The notes under the pieces: generated by a model | Databases searched by the model: none | What the model was told of the DNA's origin: nothing | Seen by the model: the letters and a program-made list of their open reading frames with translations, nothing else | Shown here: positions 48,761 through 60,515 of the stretch, in pieces | How positions within the stretch are numbered: the first letter of the stretch is position 1 | Layout: each line of letters starts with the position of its first letter | Translations under genes and position numbers: made by a program | DNA from: Anarhynchus alexandrinus | Taxonomy: Eukaryota > Chordata > Aves > Charadriiformes > Charadriidae | Assembly: GCA_008711295.1 (NCBI GenBank) | Contig: VUYV01000044.1 | Span: forward strand, 4,203,723-4,267,722 | Direction of reading: 5' to 3' | DNA length: 64,000 bases

Positions 48761-49600
48761 ATATTTATTTCCCTGCTGCAAGTTTATATGTGATAAGTTA
48801 TACTGCCCAATGCAAAATACAATTAAACTGTAGCTTTGATCCAGATCTCAAAGAAGTCTCAGCAGAAAACCCAAATAAAGAAAGCAACACAAAAGAGACC
48901 ATTCTTTAAATAGAACAATCCACGCCGTTAGGAAAACTTTTGTAGATTTTTTTTTTATGTTAAGCAATTTTGCTGTTAAAGCAGTACTATTTCTACTATA
49001 ACATAATTAAATAAAAACGTCACTAAGAGCCATAAAGAGCAGGGACTTTACTGTGGTGGCATTGTACTCTGCAGCTGTCCTGCAGAGTAAGCTCAGAACT
49101 CAAATATTGAAATAATATCTTAGAAATTATTTGATGAAGGTCTTTACTGCTATAATAAAAATCTGGTGTTCCCTTTTGTTCAAGGCACATCTTCATCTTC
49201 AATAAATATAATTGGTTTTGTTATAGAGAGAGGGAGACAATGTTTATAGTTGACGGGACTTTTTTTCTGTTTTCAGTGTTGAGCTAAAATTCCAATATTG
49301 TTCTTCTAAACATTGGCTAACATTGATTTTTTAAAAAGAAAAAAATGAAATTAAGTGAGTTCAGGTGGATGTTTTCTAACAAATTAAACTTCTTTTTGAA
49401 TCAGGCATTGTATATAATTTATATATGTAATGTTCTGAAGAACTCATCTCTCTTCTGTGTCTCAGTCTGTATATAAATGATTTATACTTTTTAATATTTC
49501 AGCACAACCACTAGAGCTGATGTTGCTACATAAACAATATTTTCCCTATCCAAGCAACAAAATCAACCTCCAATTCAACATATGGAAAGGGTTATAATAA

Positions 49601-49771
49601 TTGTATACAATACACGGTTATGTTGAAACCAATAAAAAATATCTTTACATAGTGCTACCCTCAGACGAGATCTTGTGCAAAGTATCTGCTGGCGTGGTTT
49701 TTTGCCTAGACGATGATGAACTATTACAAGCTAGTGAGGAAGAAGCTGATGATGCGTTAGGAAACAAGTAA
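49601..49771 (+). other. protein-like open segment ending in a stop
   Basis: Fifty-six codons are open without an ATG. The text includes GYVETNKKYLYIVLPSDEIL and ends in an acidic tail, DDDELLQASEEEADDALGNK, then TAA. Inside it 'ggcgtggttttttgcctag' forms an acceptor-like site before 49710, so the acidic tail could be a short terminal exon. A donor-like GTAAGC overlaps the stop. No family is recognised. The composition is more protein-like than most frames here, but the length is well within chance. Confidence 0.15.
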
Positions 49772-50946
49772 GCCAAAAAACTGACTCCCCAGTGAATTTC
49801 TAGGTATTTTCCAGCATTAAGTATTGTGTGGGTATTGTCACTGGCTGGTGCATTTTTTATTTATTTTTTTTAAATTGTGTTCAGTTTACATCCCTCAGGT
49901 GTGTTTATGTCCTTTCTGGTACTTTGGCTTTCTGCTATAGCTGTAGCATTACAAGTCCTACTGTGGATGCTGGAAATAATTGGCATTACTGCGGGCAGGC
50001 AAAGCTGTGGCCAAGTACCTGAGCTTCCATCTGTAACTAAAGGAATGAATGGAAAAATATCTTTTTTTTGGAACATTCATATTGAAACCAATGCAAAAGG
50101 AAGGGTATGTGAATTCAGAAAATCCGTCTGCCACAGAGGTTGAATTTGGATTTCTTGGCTGGCAAATCTGCGATGCATCTCAGGGACATGAAAGGGCAAA
50201 ATTAAATTCTGCTCAAAGAGTAAGTCTCAAAGAAAAGTAAAACACAGAGACAAAGATCCTCCTGTTTACCCTATTGTTAATCTTTGCCTCTTCCTGGAAT
50301 TATGAAATATGTTGAGAGAAGCATTTGAAATCATGTTTCATTAAGAAGTTCTTTACTTGAAATAAACTTGCACTAAGACTATATATGAGAAAAGTCTTTT
50401 GTTGGGTAATAAGCTTTCTAGTTCTGCAATTTTAACCTCAAATGAAGACCAATCCTGAAAATTTCCTAATTTTTTTTTTTTACTTTCAACATAAAAGTCA
50501 CTCTGCAGAATCACTTAAAAAAATGGAAATTTTTATGAAAGAAATCTGTTGTACTTTTGTGTTCCCATTTATAGGTTTAAAAAATGACAGCACATATTAT
50601 TCCTGAACTTAAGGATGGAAGGCATAAATTTTGACCATCTTTCGTCTAGTTCCAGCTCCTGCTGGAACATGCTATGGAATACACTTATGGAAATCGTCCT
50701 TCCCTGGTATACTTGCCCACTGTCAGGGACTTTCAGCCATAGTATCCAGAGCATCATAGTTAAGAGCTGCCAACAGGTTTTCGCCTTTATGCATTTGTTT
50801 AAAGTATTTTCATTTTTTCTGTCTGCTTTGTCATACCCTTTTTTTTTTAACCATGCACATCCATTCACTACCCGGTGAATGGCCTTCCAGCTCTTATACA
50901 AGCGCTCAAACACGCACGCACCAGGCACTTGTAAAACAAACCCCTT

Positions 50947-50966
50947 AAAAAAAAAAAAAAAAAAAA
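50947..50966. repeat. poly-A run (about 20)
   Basis: An A-run without an AATAAA signal or retroposed body upstream. Confidence 0.9.
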
Positions 50967-52289
50967 CCAAACAGCAAAGCTAGACTTAAATGATTCCGTT
51001 AAAAAGCACAAGCTAGGAAAGGTCATGGGTACACCAGATACATTGGCAGGTGTTCATTTCTAGATGCAAATGTTCATAATAAACTCCCTGTACCCAAACT
51101 TGCTTTTATTATGTTGGGAAGGGGGTGAACCAGCCTGCAGTGTAATCCTCCTACTGTCTTCCTAAGAGGTCTGTTCATCAGTCACCGGGTAACCCTTGTA
51201 GGGGGCTTTGCTAAAAGTAGTACCCTGCTCCAGAGAGCTGCATCTAATTTGCACTGAGGTTTCTTTCTAATACTTGAGAAATTAAGAGGGAGCCCAATTT
51301 AAACAAAACTCGGGCACAAATGCTATATCACAACCAGTTTGCACTTGTGGCACTTCCCTCACTGCTGTTTCTTTCTCCTCCAAGAACTAATCCCACGGTG
51401 TGCTGAGCATTGCCTACAAACTGTAAAGCAGCCGCCGGGTCAGGGCTGGTCTCGGGATCAACATCGTCCTGTGACTAGCGTTCCTGGGGAGAAATACCCC
51501 AGATTCACCAGAAGTCATTTTACCATTCATATACCTATTAAAAAATGCCTTTACCGGTAAACTTCAGGTGGAATTATTACCCATGATCTCAGTGAACCTT
51601 TTTTTTTTTTCAGAGAATTAATCAGTTGGCCCTCCTTGGCTCCCACAAAGCCCTTACAGAGTCCTTCATTTGTTGCTGTCAGAGGCATTTAGTTTCCCAA
51701 GCTGCAGGAAAGTGAAAAAAATCCTCAGCCCTACATGACTTTAAAACCCCAAATGGCATTTCTCTCACACCGCCAGTGAAATGCTTTCAGTGGTTTTTAG
51801 ATTGTCAGTCATTAATTTTTTTTCATGCATCTTGGTTTGCCATAAGCAAATGGAGGGATGCATTGATTTCCGTACTGCTAAAAAGCACTCTTAGATGTAA
51901 ACTCTTCAGGGGAAGGGGCTGTATTTCTATTCTCCTTTTTCTATCTGGCACTGCAACTCAGTAAATAATAATAGTGCCACAAATGTCCTCCTCTTTCATT
52001 AGGTAGTAGGGGTGTATTCGCACTGCCTAATGGTTTCATATCTATCTTGGATGTTTCACATTGCATTTTGGAGAATCTCTCTCTTTCTCTCCTGCCTAAA
52101 GATGAAAGTTAAGCTCAAGTATTATAGCCCAGCCCTTGCTGGCTTTCTTTAAAGGGAAAATGAATACCCTCGTCCAAGACAGCTTTCCAGATACCTCTGT
52201 TAACTAAATTTTGCTTTATTATTTCCCCCTTCCATGTAGCTCCCAAATCAGCCAGCAGATTCAAAAGGCTGAGTAATTCTGAGTAACAC

Positions 52290-52870
52290 ATTCACGACCC
52301 ACAGCCCGTCCGGTCTCTCCCTCCTCTTCCTCAGCAAGGCCGCCCAGCAGCAGGAGCGAAAAGCTTTTCGTAAGCACAGGCGCTTTTTTGTCACATGCCT
52401 CAGAAACCGGCACTCGACAGATGGAAGTTAAAAAAGAAACGTGTTGGCTGCCTGAGGCACATCTTAATTTGTCGCTCAGCTCATTTTGTTTCACTTTTAA
52501 TGGTTCGCTTAGCTGAACTCGCGACTGAAAATTAACACGAGAGGTGGGGGGAAAAGATTTAAGAAGTTAAACTAAAAGTTTGACTCGCTGGGGCTGCGCA
52601 GATAGCACCTGAACGCACCGGTGGATGACCCAGTGCCTCTGGCCAAGCGCTGCTGGTGGGTCACAAGGACCATCCTGGGGGTGGTGGTGCTCTGGCGTGT
52701 CCCGGGGGTCCGTGGTGGTCAGGCAGCCCCTGCCACGGAGGGCAGCCGCTGGCGGGGAAGGCGTAGGAAGAGCGGGACTGTCCCTGTCAGCGCTGCGGAA
52801 CAACCGGGCAGAGAAAGGGGCTTACGCTTGCACAGGAGCTCGGGAAAAGCTGCCCCGTGCCTCCTTCTCA
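52290..52870. promoter_or_regulatory. extended GC- and CpG-rich region
   Basis: About thirty CpG in 580 bases, twenty-three of them between 52500 and 52870, where the sequence is also strongly GC-rich ('gtcccgggggtccg', 'agccgctggcgggg', 'cagcgctgcgg'). It is the longest CpG-enriched region in the window. No repeat is recognised. Overlapping open frames on both strands (78 to 89 codons) look compositional. Candidate CpG island or promoter of an unannotated, possibly noncoding transcript. Confidence 0.35.
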
Positions 52871-55394
52871 GCAAGGGGAAATAATAGGTTTTGATCCTTC
52901 CCAATGAATACGTAATAGAGAATAGAAAGCAAAGCTTGCAGAGAAAAGAATAAAGAATATTAAAGACCGTATCTTTCAGTCACCCTTGGTTTGCCCTCTG
53001 GTTTTGCGTGCTGGCTTTTGCAGTCAGAAATGGTCACAACTGTGTGGAGCAGAAATATTTTGGAGTTGCAAGAACATGTTTCTGTTGCCAAATGGCAGCT
53101 GGAGAGCTCAGTACCTGACTGCCCGAGCAGGCATTGCCCAGGCATCAAACTGGTACCCTATCTTTTAAAAAATAAAATAAATTAAAATTGGTTTAATACA
53201 GTAAATTAATATCAGGTGAATTTCTTAATTAGCACGTATAAAGATAACGGGAAGCAGTAGGAGGTCTATTCTCTTGGTGAAAACTTCAAATGATCTGGGA
53301 AAATCAAAAGAAAAAAAGAACAACAAACACTTGGACAGGTTGGGGATATCCTAAATGTTCACAGAGGATATTTCCATCACTTTTTTTTTATTATTAATGG
53401 ATGGAGATGGAGCAAGCAACTATGCAGGCAATTTAGAGTTATTTACTTTTCTTCTTCAAATCTCCTGATAATTTTCCTATTAGTTTTTGTAGTATCTTTT
53501 CTCTGATAACAAACGGAAAAGTTTTCTTAGCTAAAGTAATCTCTATGGGAGAGATGGAAAGAAAATGTTTGTGGATACTATTTGATGAAAACAGAGAATT
53601 CACTTTGTATTCATGAGTTATCGTCCCTCTTACTTGTTTCCTGTAAATATTTATACAAGCATCTTTTTCCCCGCTGAGGATTTTGCAGAGCCAGAAGCAG
53701 GTTTCTTGGGGAGTATTCCCCCAGCGAGGGCCCACTGTCTGCCCCGAGAGCTCCCGGGGAGCCTCGGAGACGGCTCATTGCAGAGCAGGAGCGGTGCTGT
53801 GCGGTACGGGGTACCCACTGCTCACAGCAACCAGCCAGTGCCTAAAGCAGGAACGGTCACGGCAAATTGACAGGCTGAACTAAGTTAGCATAAACTGTCT
53901 AGAAAATAATTTTTAATGAACAAGTTAATTAGAAAACCCACCAACTGTGTGTGTAAATAATTGGGGGGGGGATAAATATTAACAAAAGAGAATTTTTGGC
54001 CAGTGCTGCTATTCACAGCCTGGACTGATGGTACCTTGCGTGTTTTTCTTTTAATGTATTTTACCCTTTGGAGACTGTTATACAGATATTATAAATCTAT
54101 TCATAGTTTGTCTGAAAATTGATTACAATAGAGGCCAAGTTTGTATGACTACAGCCAGTGACCATTTTGCTGCTGCCAGCAACGGGCCCTGCTTTGGGAG
54201 ACGAACAGACCCCTCGGGTGGCGCAGGAAATAACTTTACCTGCTTATGCTCAGTGCTGAGGAGTTTCCACTATGTTTCATAAACACAGCAGAATTTTCCA
54301 CATTCATTCCTGTGACAGTTCAAATAAGAAAAACTCCTCGGTATGTTTTATACTTCTTCCTAAAGTCGAAACAGTTGAGCTACTTCCCCTTAGCCCCGAG
54401 TGTACCCTCCTGGGCATCCCAACCGACCGGCTGCTATTGCAGTGGGTCCGTCCTAGGACTATGTGCAACAGCTATTACCTTAATGAGTACTCGGGTAAAT
54501 TACCGTAATGAATACTTGGGTACATTCCTCTGGCACAGCTCCTGAATGTGTGCCCCCTGTGCTCAGAGCCCTGACGCTTCACACAATCACCTGGGTCCAA
54601 CAGTTTTAAACTTTGTCCCTAATGAAGGCAGCCCATATGATGACAGTATAAAGAAGGGGCATCTCCAGGGGTCCCTTTAGCCCACCCGAACTCTGGCTCG
54701 CTCCGAAAGGCCCAGTTCAGCACCACTGTACTCATGGGGCAACCAGCACAGCACCTTGGCTGAGTTTCCAGAGGCAGGTCCTGATATGTTTTTGTTGATT
54801 ATCATCAAATATTCACAGCTTGAGGGTGTTTGGGTTTGTTGGTTTTGGTTTGCTTTTTTTTATCACCTCCCCCTCAAATTGCCTTCTTTCCCCAGTCATC
54901 GTTGCCTGGGCCTTTTGCAGCATACATCCCCGGCATGTTGCGTTCCAAGCTCCAGCAGCAGAAAGTTACGTTTCATTTAATTTTCCTGCCTATTTGTAAT
55001 ACTTTGTGCTAAATTAGGTGTTCAAAAATGTGCCTTGTTTAGAGTCTTCAGAGAGCAGCGCACACGTCTTTCCATTTGTATGTGCTCAGTGACAATTTCA
55101 GGATGTGTCTCCTCAGTATTAGTCAAGTTTGTAATGTGGCAGCGACATGAACCCGGGGCTCAGGGAACCGAATCAGCCCCTTAAAACTATCCCTGGTGCA
55201 TCGTTGGGACTTCGCATGAGCGAGCTGTGACTTTGTACTCCAGTGCAACACACTGGAACAAACCCTCTGCTCGGTGTGTCTGGATCTGTGCTTTAAAAAG
55301 GAAAGGGGTGAAGGGGGAAAGTCCACTTGCATTTCTTCTTTCACAACACAGAGATAATCAGCTTTACGGAAGAGCATCAGCCCATAGTGATTGA

Positions 55395-55495
55395 TCCGTG
55401 AAACGCATCATCCCTGCTGCCTGCGCAGGGTAAAAAACGTAGCGGTGAGCTGCTGTCGCGGTGTGAGCGGGTTTTGTTGTGCCAGCGCGTCCTTT
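55395..55495. promoter_or_regulatory. small CpG cluster
   Basis: About ten CpG in 100 bases, including 'gtcgcggtg' and 'cagcgcgtcc'. It lies about 350 bp from the CR1 copy at 55845 and is not part of it. Confidence 0.2.
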
Positions 55496-55844
55496 CCAGA
55501 GCACTGCCCCTGAAAATCCACCAACAGACAGCTCAGCAGGCCCTGGGAAGCCTTTCATATGTGTCTTTCCTGCTCAGGTCCAGCCCAGAATAACAAAAAC
55601 AACTAGTAGGTTCAGGATTCTTTTCATACTGATTTTGGAAATCTCTACTGAGCTGTATGTTAGAGAGAGGAAACCTTACGTTGGCTTATCTGATTTGTGA
55701 TTTAAGTAAAATACTAAAATCTGGGGGATGGAAGTGACGTTTGTGTAATGTCTTCTGGGTTTGGACATCCCTGACAGAGCAAAAATGCCAAAAAAATTGC
55801 TTTAGTTGATGATGACTTACAATTTCCTTCTAGAATAAATGAAA

Positions 55845-55940
55845 TCATAGAACTGTCTAGGTTGGGAGGGACCTTTAAGATCATCGAGTCCAAACCATTA
55901 ACTTAACACTGCCCAAAACACCCCTAAACCATGTCCCTAA
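55845..55940 (-). mobile_element. CR1 LINE fragment of a different subfamily
   Basis: The plus strand reads 'tcatagaactgtctaggttg', 'ggagggacctttaagatcat', then 'aaccattaacttaacactgc' and 'ctaaaccatgtccctaa'. This is the reverse complement of a CR1 3' end whose inner part differs from the other five copies, so it is another, probably older, subfamily. Only one degraded octamer remains. About 96 bp survive. Confidence 0.9.
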
Positions 55941-58032
55941 AGTGGAGAGGTGCGCCTCGCCGCAGCCCCGTCCCCCTGCAGAGGTGGCAGATAAGCTGCT
56001 GGTTCCTGGGGACGGGCTGGGGCCGTACAGGGGCAGTAGAGCCCGGGGGCTGCGAAAGGATGGGATCTTCTCAGAACATAGGTTGTTCATGAAGGCTCTT
56101 AAGGCCAATGCTTCTGAGGCAAGCTATGGCCAACAGACTTAGGTGTTGGGGCTTCTTGCGTGCTGTAGAAGAGGTGCTGTAATGCCACACGGACAGGAAA
56201 ATTCTGAATCCTGAGGCAGAGGGAAAGGCAGAGCCCCGGGGTTGCTGCCTGCAGCACGACCCCAGAGCGGTCTGAAGAGCAGCAGCTGAAAACAGCACGC
56301 AGACGCTTTGGTCCTCAGGTCATTCCAGTTTCCAAAGCAAATGCAGAAGTTGCTAACAAGTTGATGTTTTTATGAAAGCAACATTTTGTTCTTTGGAGAG
56401 ATAAGCCATGGAAGTGACATAAAACACAGACAGCAGCTCCTTGGCGTGCCAGCACTCGCTTCTGGTGGCTCTCAGATCTCTATCATCAAAACGCTAATTT
56501 GATTACACAGTGTTACTAACAGCATAACTAAAGACTTACTCATGTAAGTGAGGATTTAGTAGGATTAAACTCGGTGTTAACATCAGGAATATGGTGTGGC
56601 TACAGTAAGCTACAGGAGGAAAAACTATTAGTTGTTTATTCCCGCTCTAAATCCTGCTATTCATTCAATGATCCATACCTTTCTTTAGATATAAACAGAA
56701 TATTAATCAGCCTTTCCATGGGGATTTTGTTTCTAAACATGCTTTTTGGCTATTCTCTACATGAATATCAGAAAAGGAACACACAGCGAAATAAACAGAT
56801 TCCCTCAGACTTTTTGCAGATCGATTTCTTGGAGTTGTATCTCCATACATCGATTCTTCTGTGATCCTTCGCTGTTGCTTTCCATTTGAGCAATACCTAT
56901 AAGCTCTGTGGACCAAAGTAAGGAGGCTTTTGCCCCTCCGCACTGATGATCATGGAGGAATGATCTCAAATCTCTTCGTTTGCATTAGGAGGTGAACTGC
57001 TACCCCTGCCCAGAAGGAGTGGGCAAACAACTCCAGAGGAGCAGGTCCCCCTTTCTATGTTTCGAGCACTGGGAGCCTGGACTGAAGCAGCTTCTTTCTC
57101 TTAAACTCCCAATTCCTCCAGTGATGCTTTGTGAGCCAGCATATCTGCAAAAAATGGTATGAAACTGGTTCAGTAATTGATTTAAGCTGAGAACAGAGTT
57201 TAGGTCTCAGAGATGTGAATTATATAGTGTCTGGTAAGGAGGGAGTCTCATCCACTGAGGACACAGCAATGTTTTTATACGTTACTCTGTCCTTTCAAAT
57301 GGTGTTTCTGGTCTGTGAGGAGAAACAGAAGTGATAGCGTGGCACAGATACCACGGGGCTCCTTGAGGAGGGTGTAACGCTATGGAGCCTTCCCCTGCAG
57401 AGGGCTGTGGCAGAGTCAATTTGTGTAAGGCTGTTTCTGTGTAGTCACTGAGGGGAAAAAACAACTGCTTTGGAAAGTGGACTCCTGGAATTGAAGGAGA
57501 CAACATTTCACAAAAGATCTGAGGCAGACCAGTCCAAAGCTGCCGCAGGACTGCATTCCCGCTGCCGGCCGCCTGCAAGTGGAGTTCAGTGCTCGAGGAA
57601 GGGACAAAGACCTGGGGCGACTGCGATACCTATCTCAGCTGTATCTGACTAATTCATTTAGTTTGCTCTATTTTCTGAGTTAATGACCTGTCCCTTTTTT
57701 TACTCTCTGTTAAAGTTCCCCCCACTTCTCAGACTCATTCCTTGTAGGTGGGGAATTGTGGTTTCCTGCAGATGTGTGAGGATGGGATTCCCCAAATTTT
57801 AGAAATTCCACTACCTGATGACAGACTTGCACGAATCACACCTACTCCATGTTGCTGAGAGCAACACCTGGCAGGAGGGTAACAGGGATGTGGATCAGCA
57901 TCCATCACCGTTAAGATGTCCTCTTAACAATCCAACGCAACTCCAGACCCCACTGTTCATGATTGTCATTATGTATGAGTGTTCATGTATGTTTATTATA
58001 GCTACATTTTATTTCACAAGTCCCTTTTCCAG

Positions 58033-58167
58033 CTGTCCTTGATACTCCTAGCTGCACTTGGAGATCAGCGTCTGACACAAATACAGATCACTGCCTCCAA
58101 GAGGGGAGGAGTAGCTGGCAAAGAGAACTCAATAAAACAATTTGCTCTGGTGATTTTATTGGAGTAT
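58033..58167 (+). other. candidate 135-nt in-frame exon
   Basis: It is preceded by 'ttcacaagtcccttttccag', a strong pyrimidine tract with CAG acceptor, and followed directly by GTAAGT. It is exactly 45 codons and open in phase 0, reading LSLILLAALGDQRLTQIQIT, then ASKRGGVAGKENSIKQFALV and ILLEY. The last exon bases (TAT) are poor for a donor, but the intron side is perfect. The peptide belongs to no family I recognise. Together with 13041-13152 it is the best-looking exon candidate on this strand. Confidence 0.2.
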
Positions 58168-58518
58168 GTAAGTAAAAGGCTTTTAATTCACCCCAGTGAA
58201 TGCATTTTTATGATTTGCATCACTGAAATCATACTTGTGATGAAATGAAATAATTAAAAAAGATATTCTCCTCTCTTCATTGTATTTATGATTAACAAAG
58301 TAAATGAAAATCCAGCCTTTTATCTGACATCAAATGGTATTGCATTTTGGAGTTAAATTGGGCATTCATCTTTTTCTGGTGAGTTTTTTGAAGCTTAAAC
58401 ATACCTTTCTTTTTCTCCCTTTCCTTCTTCCTTGTGTTTCTGAATACCGGTAAATTAAAGATGACTAGAAACTGGAAATGCTTTCAGAAAAGGTCTTGAA
58501 ATTCACACACATGCACAC

Positions 58519-58544
58519 AAAAGAGAGAGAAAGAGAGAGAGAAA
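58519..58544. repeat. (GA)n-type microsatellite
   Basis: Imperfect GA repeats with two AAA interruptions, preceded by a short CA-rich stretch. Confidence 0.85.
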
Positions 58545-60491
58545 TGTAAGCCCTCTTCTTTCACATTAGCATCACAATCAAGCAATTATTTGGAATACTT
58601 CATACATATTCCACCTATCTTTTTTTTTCAGTGTGCATTAAATTTTATGCTAATCTCAATTTACAGAATTATACAGCAGCATTGTTTTACTCCTCCCTTC
58701 CCAAGGTTGAGAAACAACTAATGTGGCAAATAACAAGTTCTCTAGTCTGTAAACCCTCCATGAATAGCTTTTATATGTCACTTAAAGACTAGCCTTGTCA
58801 GACAGAAAGCCTGTTTAAGGAAAAGATGGTAGGAAACAATAGCACATCACTGAATATTTAACCGTTGTGAATTGTGATGAGAGAATTATAGGAAAGATAG
58901 TAATTTTCATGCACTTCCATGTACATTTGTATTACTACACGGGAATTACCTGTGTAACCGAGACAAGAATCAAATTCGATGTCTCCGAATGACAAATTGC
59001 CCTTGGCCAAATTTTGTCGCTGATGCAGACAGGAGCAAGATTTCCCTGACTGCACGGATGGAGGGCCCGGTCCGCAGAGTTAGCTGCAGGATATAACTGC
59101 AGAAGTGAAGGTGGGCAAGGAAAGGGCAGTAGGACCTACTTGATCCTTGTGCCTTCTAGTTCACAGATCGGGGGGGTTGTGACATTGGTTGTTCTGGGCT
59201 GATTTTGTGCTCTTTCATTCTTTAACAGGCAGCCAACATAAAACTGTCAAAACTGGGCTCTTGGTACTTTGTATGTGTCAAGTATTTGACAGCAACATTT
59301 TGCTTGTAGTTTACCAGCACCTACCTCTGAGAGATGAGCCAAAAGCATATTGCTGTAATCTATCTTGTGCTAAAATGCATGAATTAAATCTCTGAAGATA
59401 TCTGGCCAAGACGAGGGCAAATTAAAGCAATTCTTCCGTAACTTTCTGAGTACTAAAATGTGTGTAAGCTTGAGAAGGGAGGGCTACGGCACGCAGAACT
59501 GAATGTGGCTGCAGAACAGCACGGCAAGCAATAGGCCGGGGCTTTACCTAAGACTATTTTCTGCTCAAAGAAGCAACAGGGAGTTGCCTAAATAAAAACA
59601 GAGTGGATGTGGAAAAGCAGCCGTATGTGCTTTCTCCCATTCTGTCTTCATATGGGAGGAGATAGTATAGCCATTGGAGATACAGCAGATAGACATTTCT
59701 GTGATTTCAATTAACATCCCAAACGTTTAATCACAGTCACAGTGATTCCTAAGGACATCTAACCCATGCAGGTCTTTCTTTTTGGCACTTTCAGCTGATG
59801 CAGTGCCACGGAATGGTAGAATAGCACTTTGCCCTTGAGTGCCTGACCTTGCTTTTTTACCATTACCTCTCACCACCTCTCTGTCCCTCAGGACGTGGGT
59901 CAAGCGTTTCTTGTGTGTGATTCAGATTGTGCCATGGGCACTGCCTCCTCAGTCTCTCGCTCGTCTCATTAGCACACCTCGTGTATTTGCCAATGTGGCT
60001 AGTTGCCAATAGTAAACAAGGTCAGTCCTGGGATATTTTTTTTTCCCCTTCAAATTTTGTTCTAAAACCTTGTCTGCAGTTGAAATTGGACTTACAGGCC
60101 CTTAGTTGCCTGAATAACTTTTTCTTCCACTTTCTTAAATTTGGGTACCATGGTCCCTGTTCTGGAGCAGTTCCTTCAGAGTTCTGCAATGGAGATTTTC
60201 CAGTCTCCCTGGCACAAGCACTTCATTTGTAAGTGCATTTATTAGAAAATATTTTGAACTTCCTACCCCATGCAACAGTTTTATATTTCAGTTCCTTCTC
60301 CCCTTTCTGGGATTGGTACCAAATAGGTGCGTCATAACGACAAAATAATTTTCTTGACAATATATATTTGTATGTGTAAAATTATGCCCATACATCTAAT
60401 TTTTCTAAGAGCTGAAGTGTAGAATAATAAAGAAGAATGGAAGACAACAAAGACAGCTGATGGTTTTTGTTTTTCTTTTGATACAGTATGT

Positions 60492-60515
60492 AAAAAAAAA
60501 AAAAAAAAAAAAANA
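60492..60515. repeat. poly-A run with unresolved base
   Basis: About 22 A, then N at 60514 and A. As at 11538 the N lies at a homopolymer whose length is probably unresolved. Confidence 0.9.

Larger units (their letters stand above)
39543..55844. other. long single-copy stretch, no gene seen
   Basis: More than 16 kb with no recognisable gene, RNA gene or young transposon. It does hold CpG-rich patches (41281-41450, 45721-45840, 52290-52870, 55395-55495), simple repeats (42802-42826, 44284-44302, 46365-46412, 50947-50966) and a cluster of inverted 9-mers at 44050-44088. Open frames up to 136 codons (for example 47442-47852 plus and 50569-50970 minus) match no family known to me. Confidence 0.55.

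Noticed and set aside
50947..50966. Poly-A run, considered as the tail of a processed pseudogene
   Set aside because: No AATAAA 10-30 bp upstream and no gene-like body. The same holds for the runs at 44284-44302 and 60492-60515.
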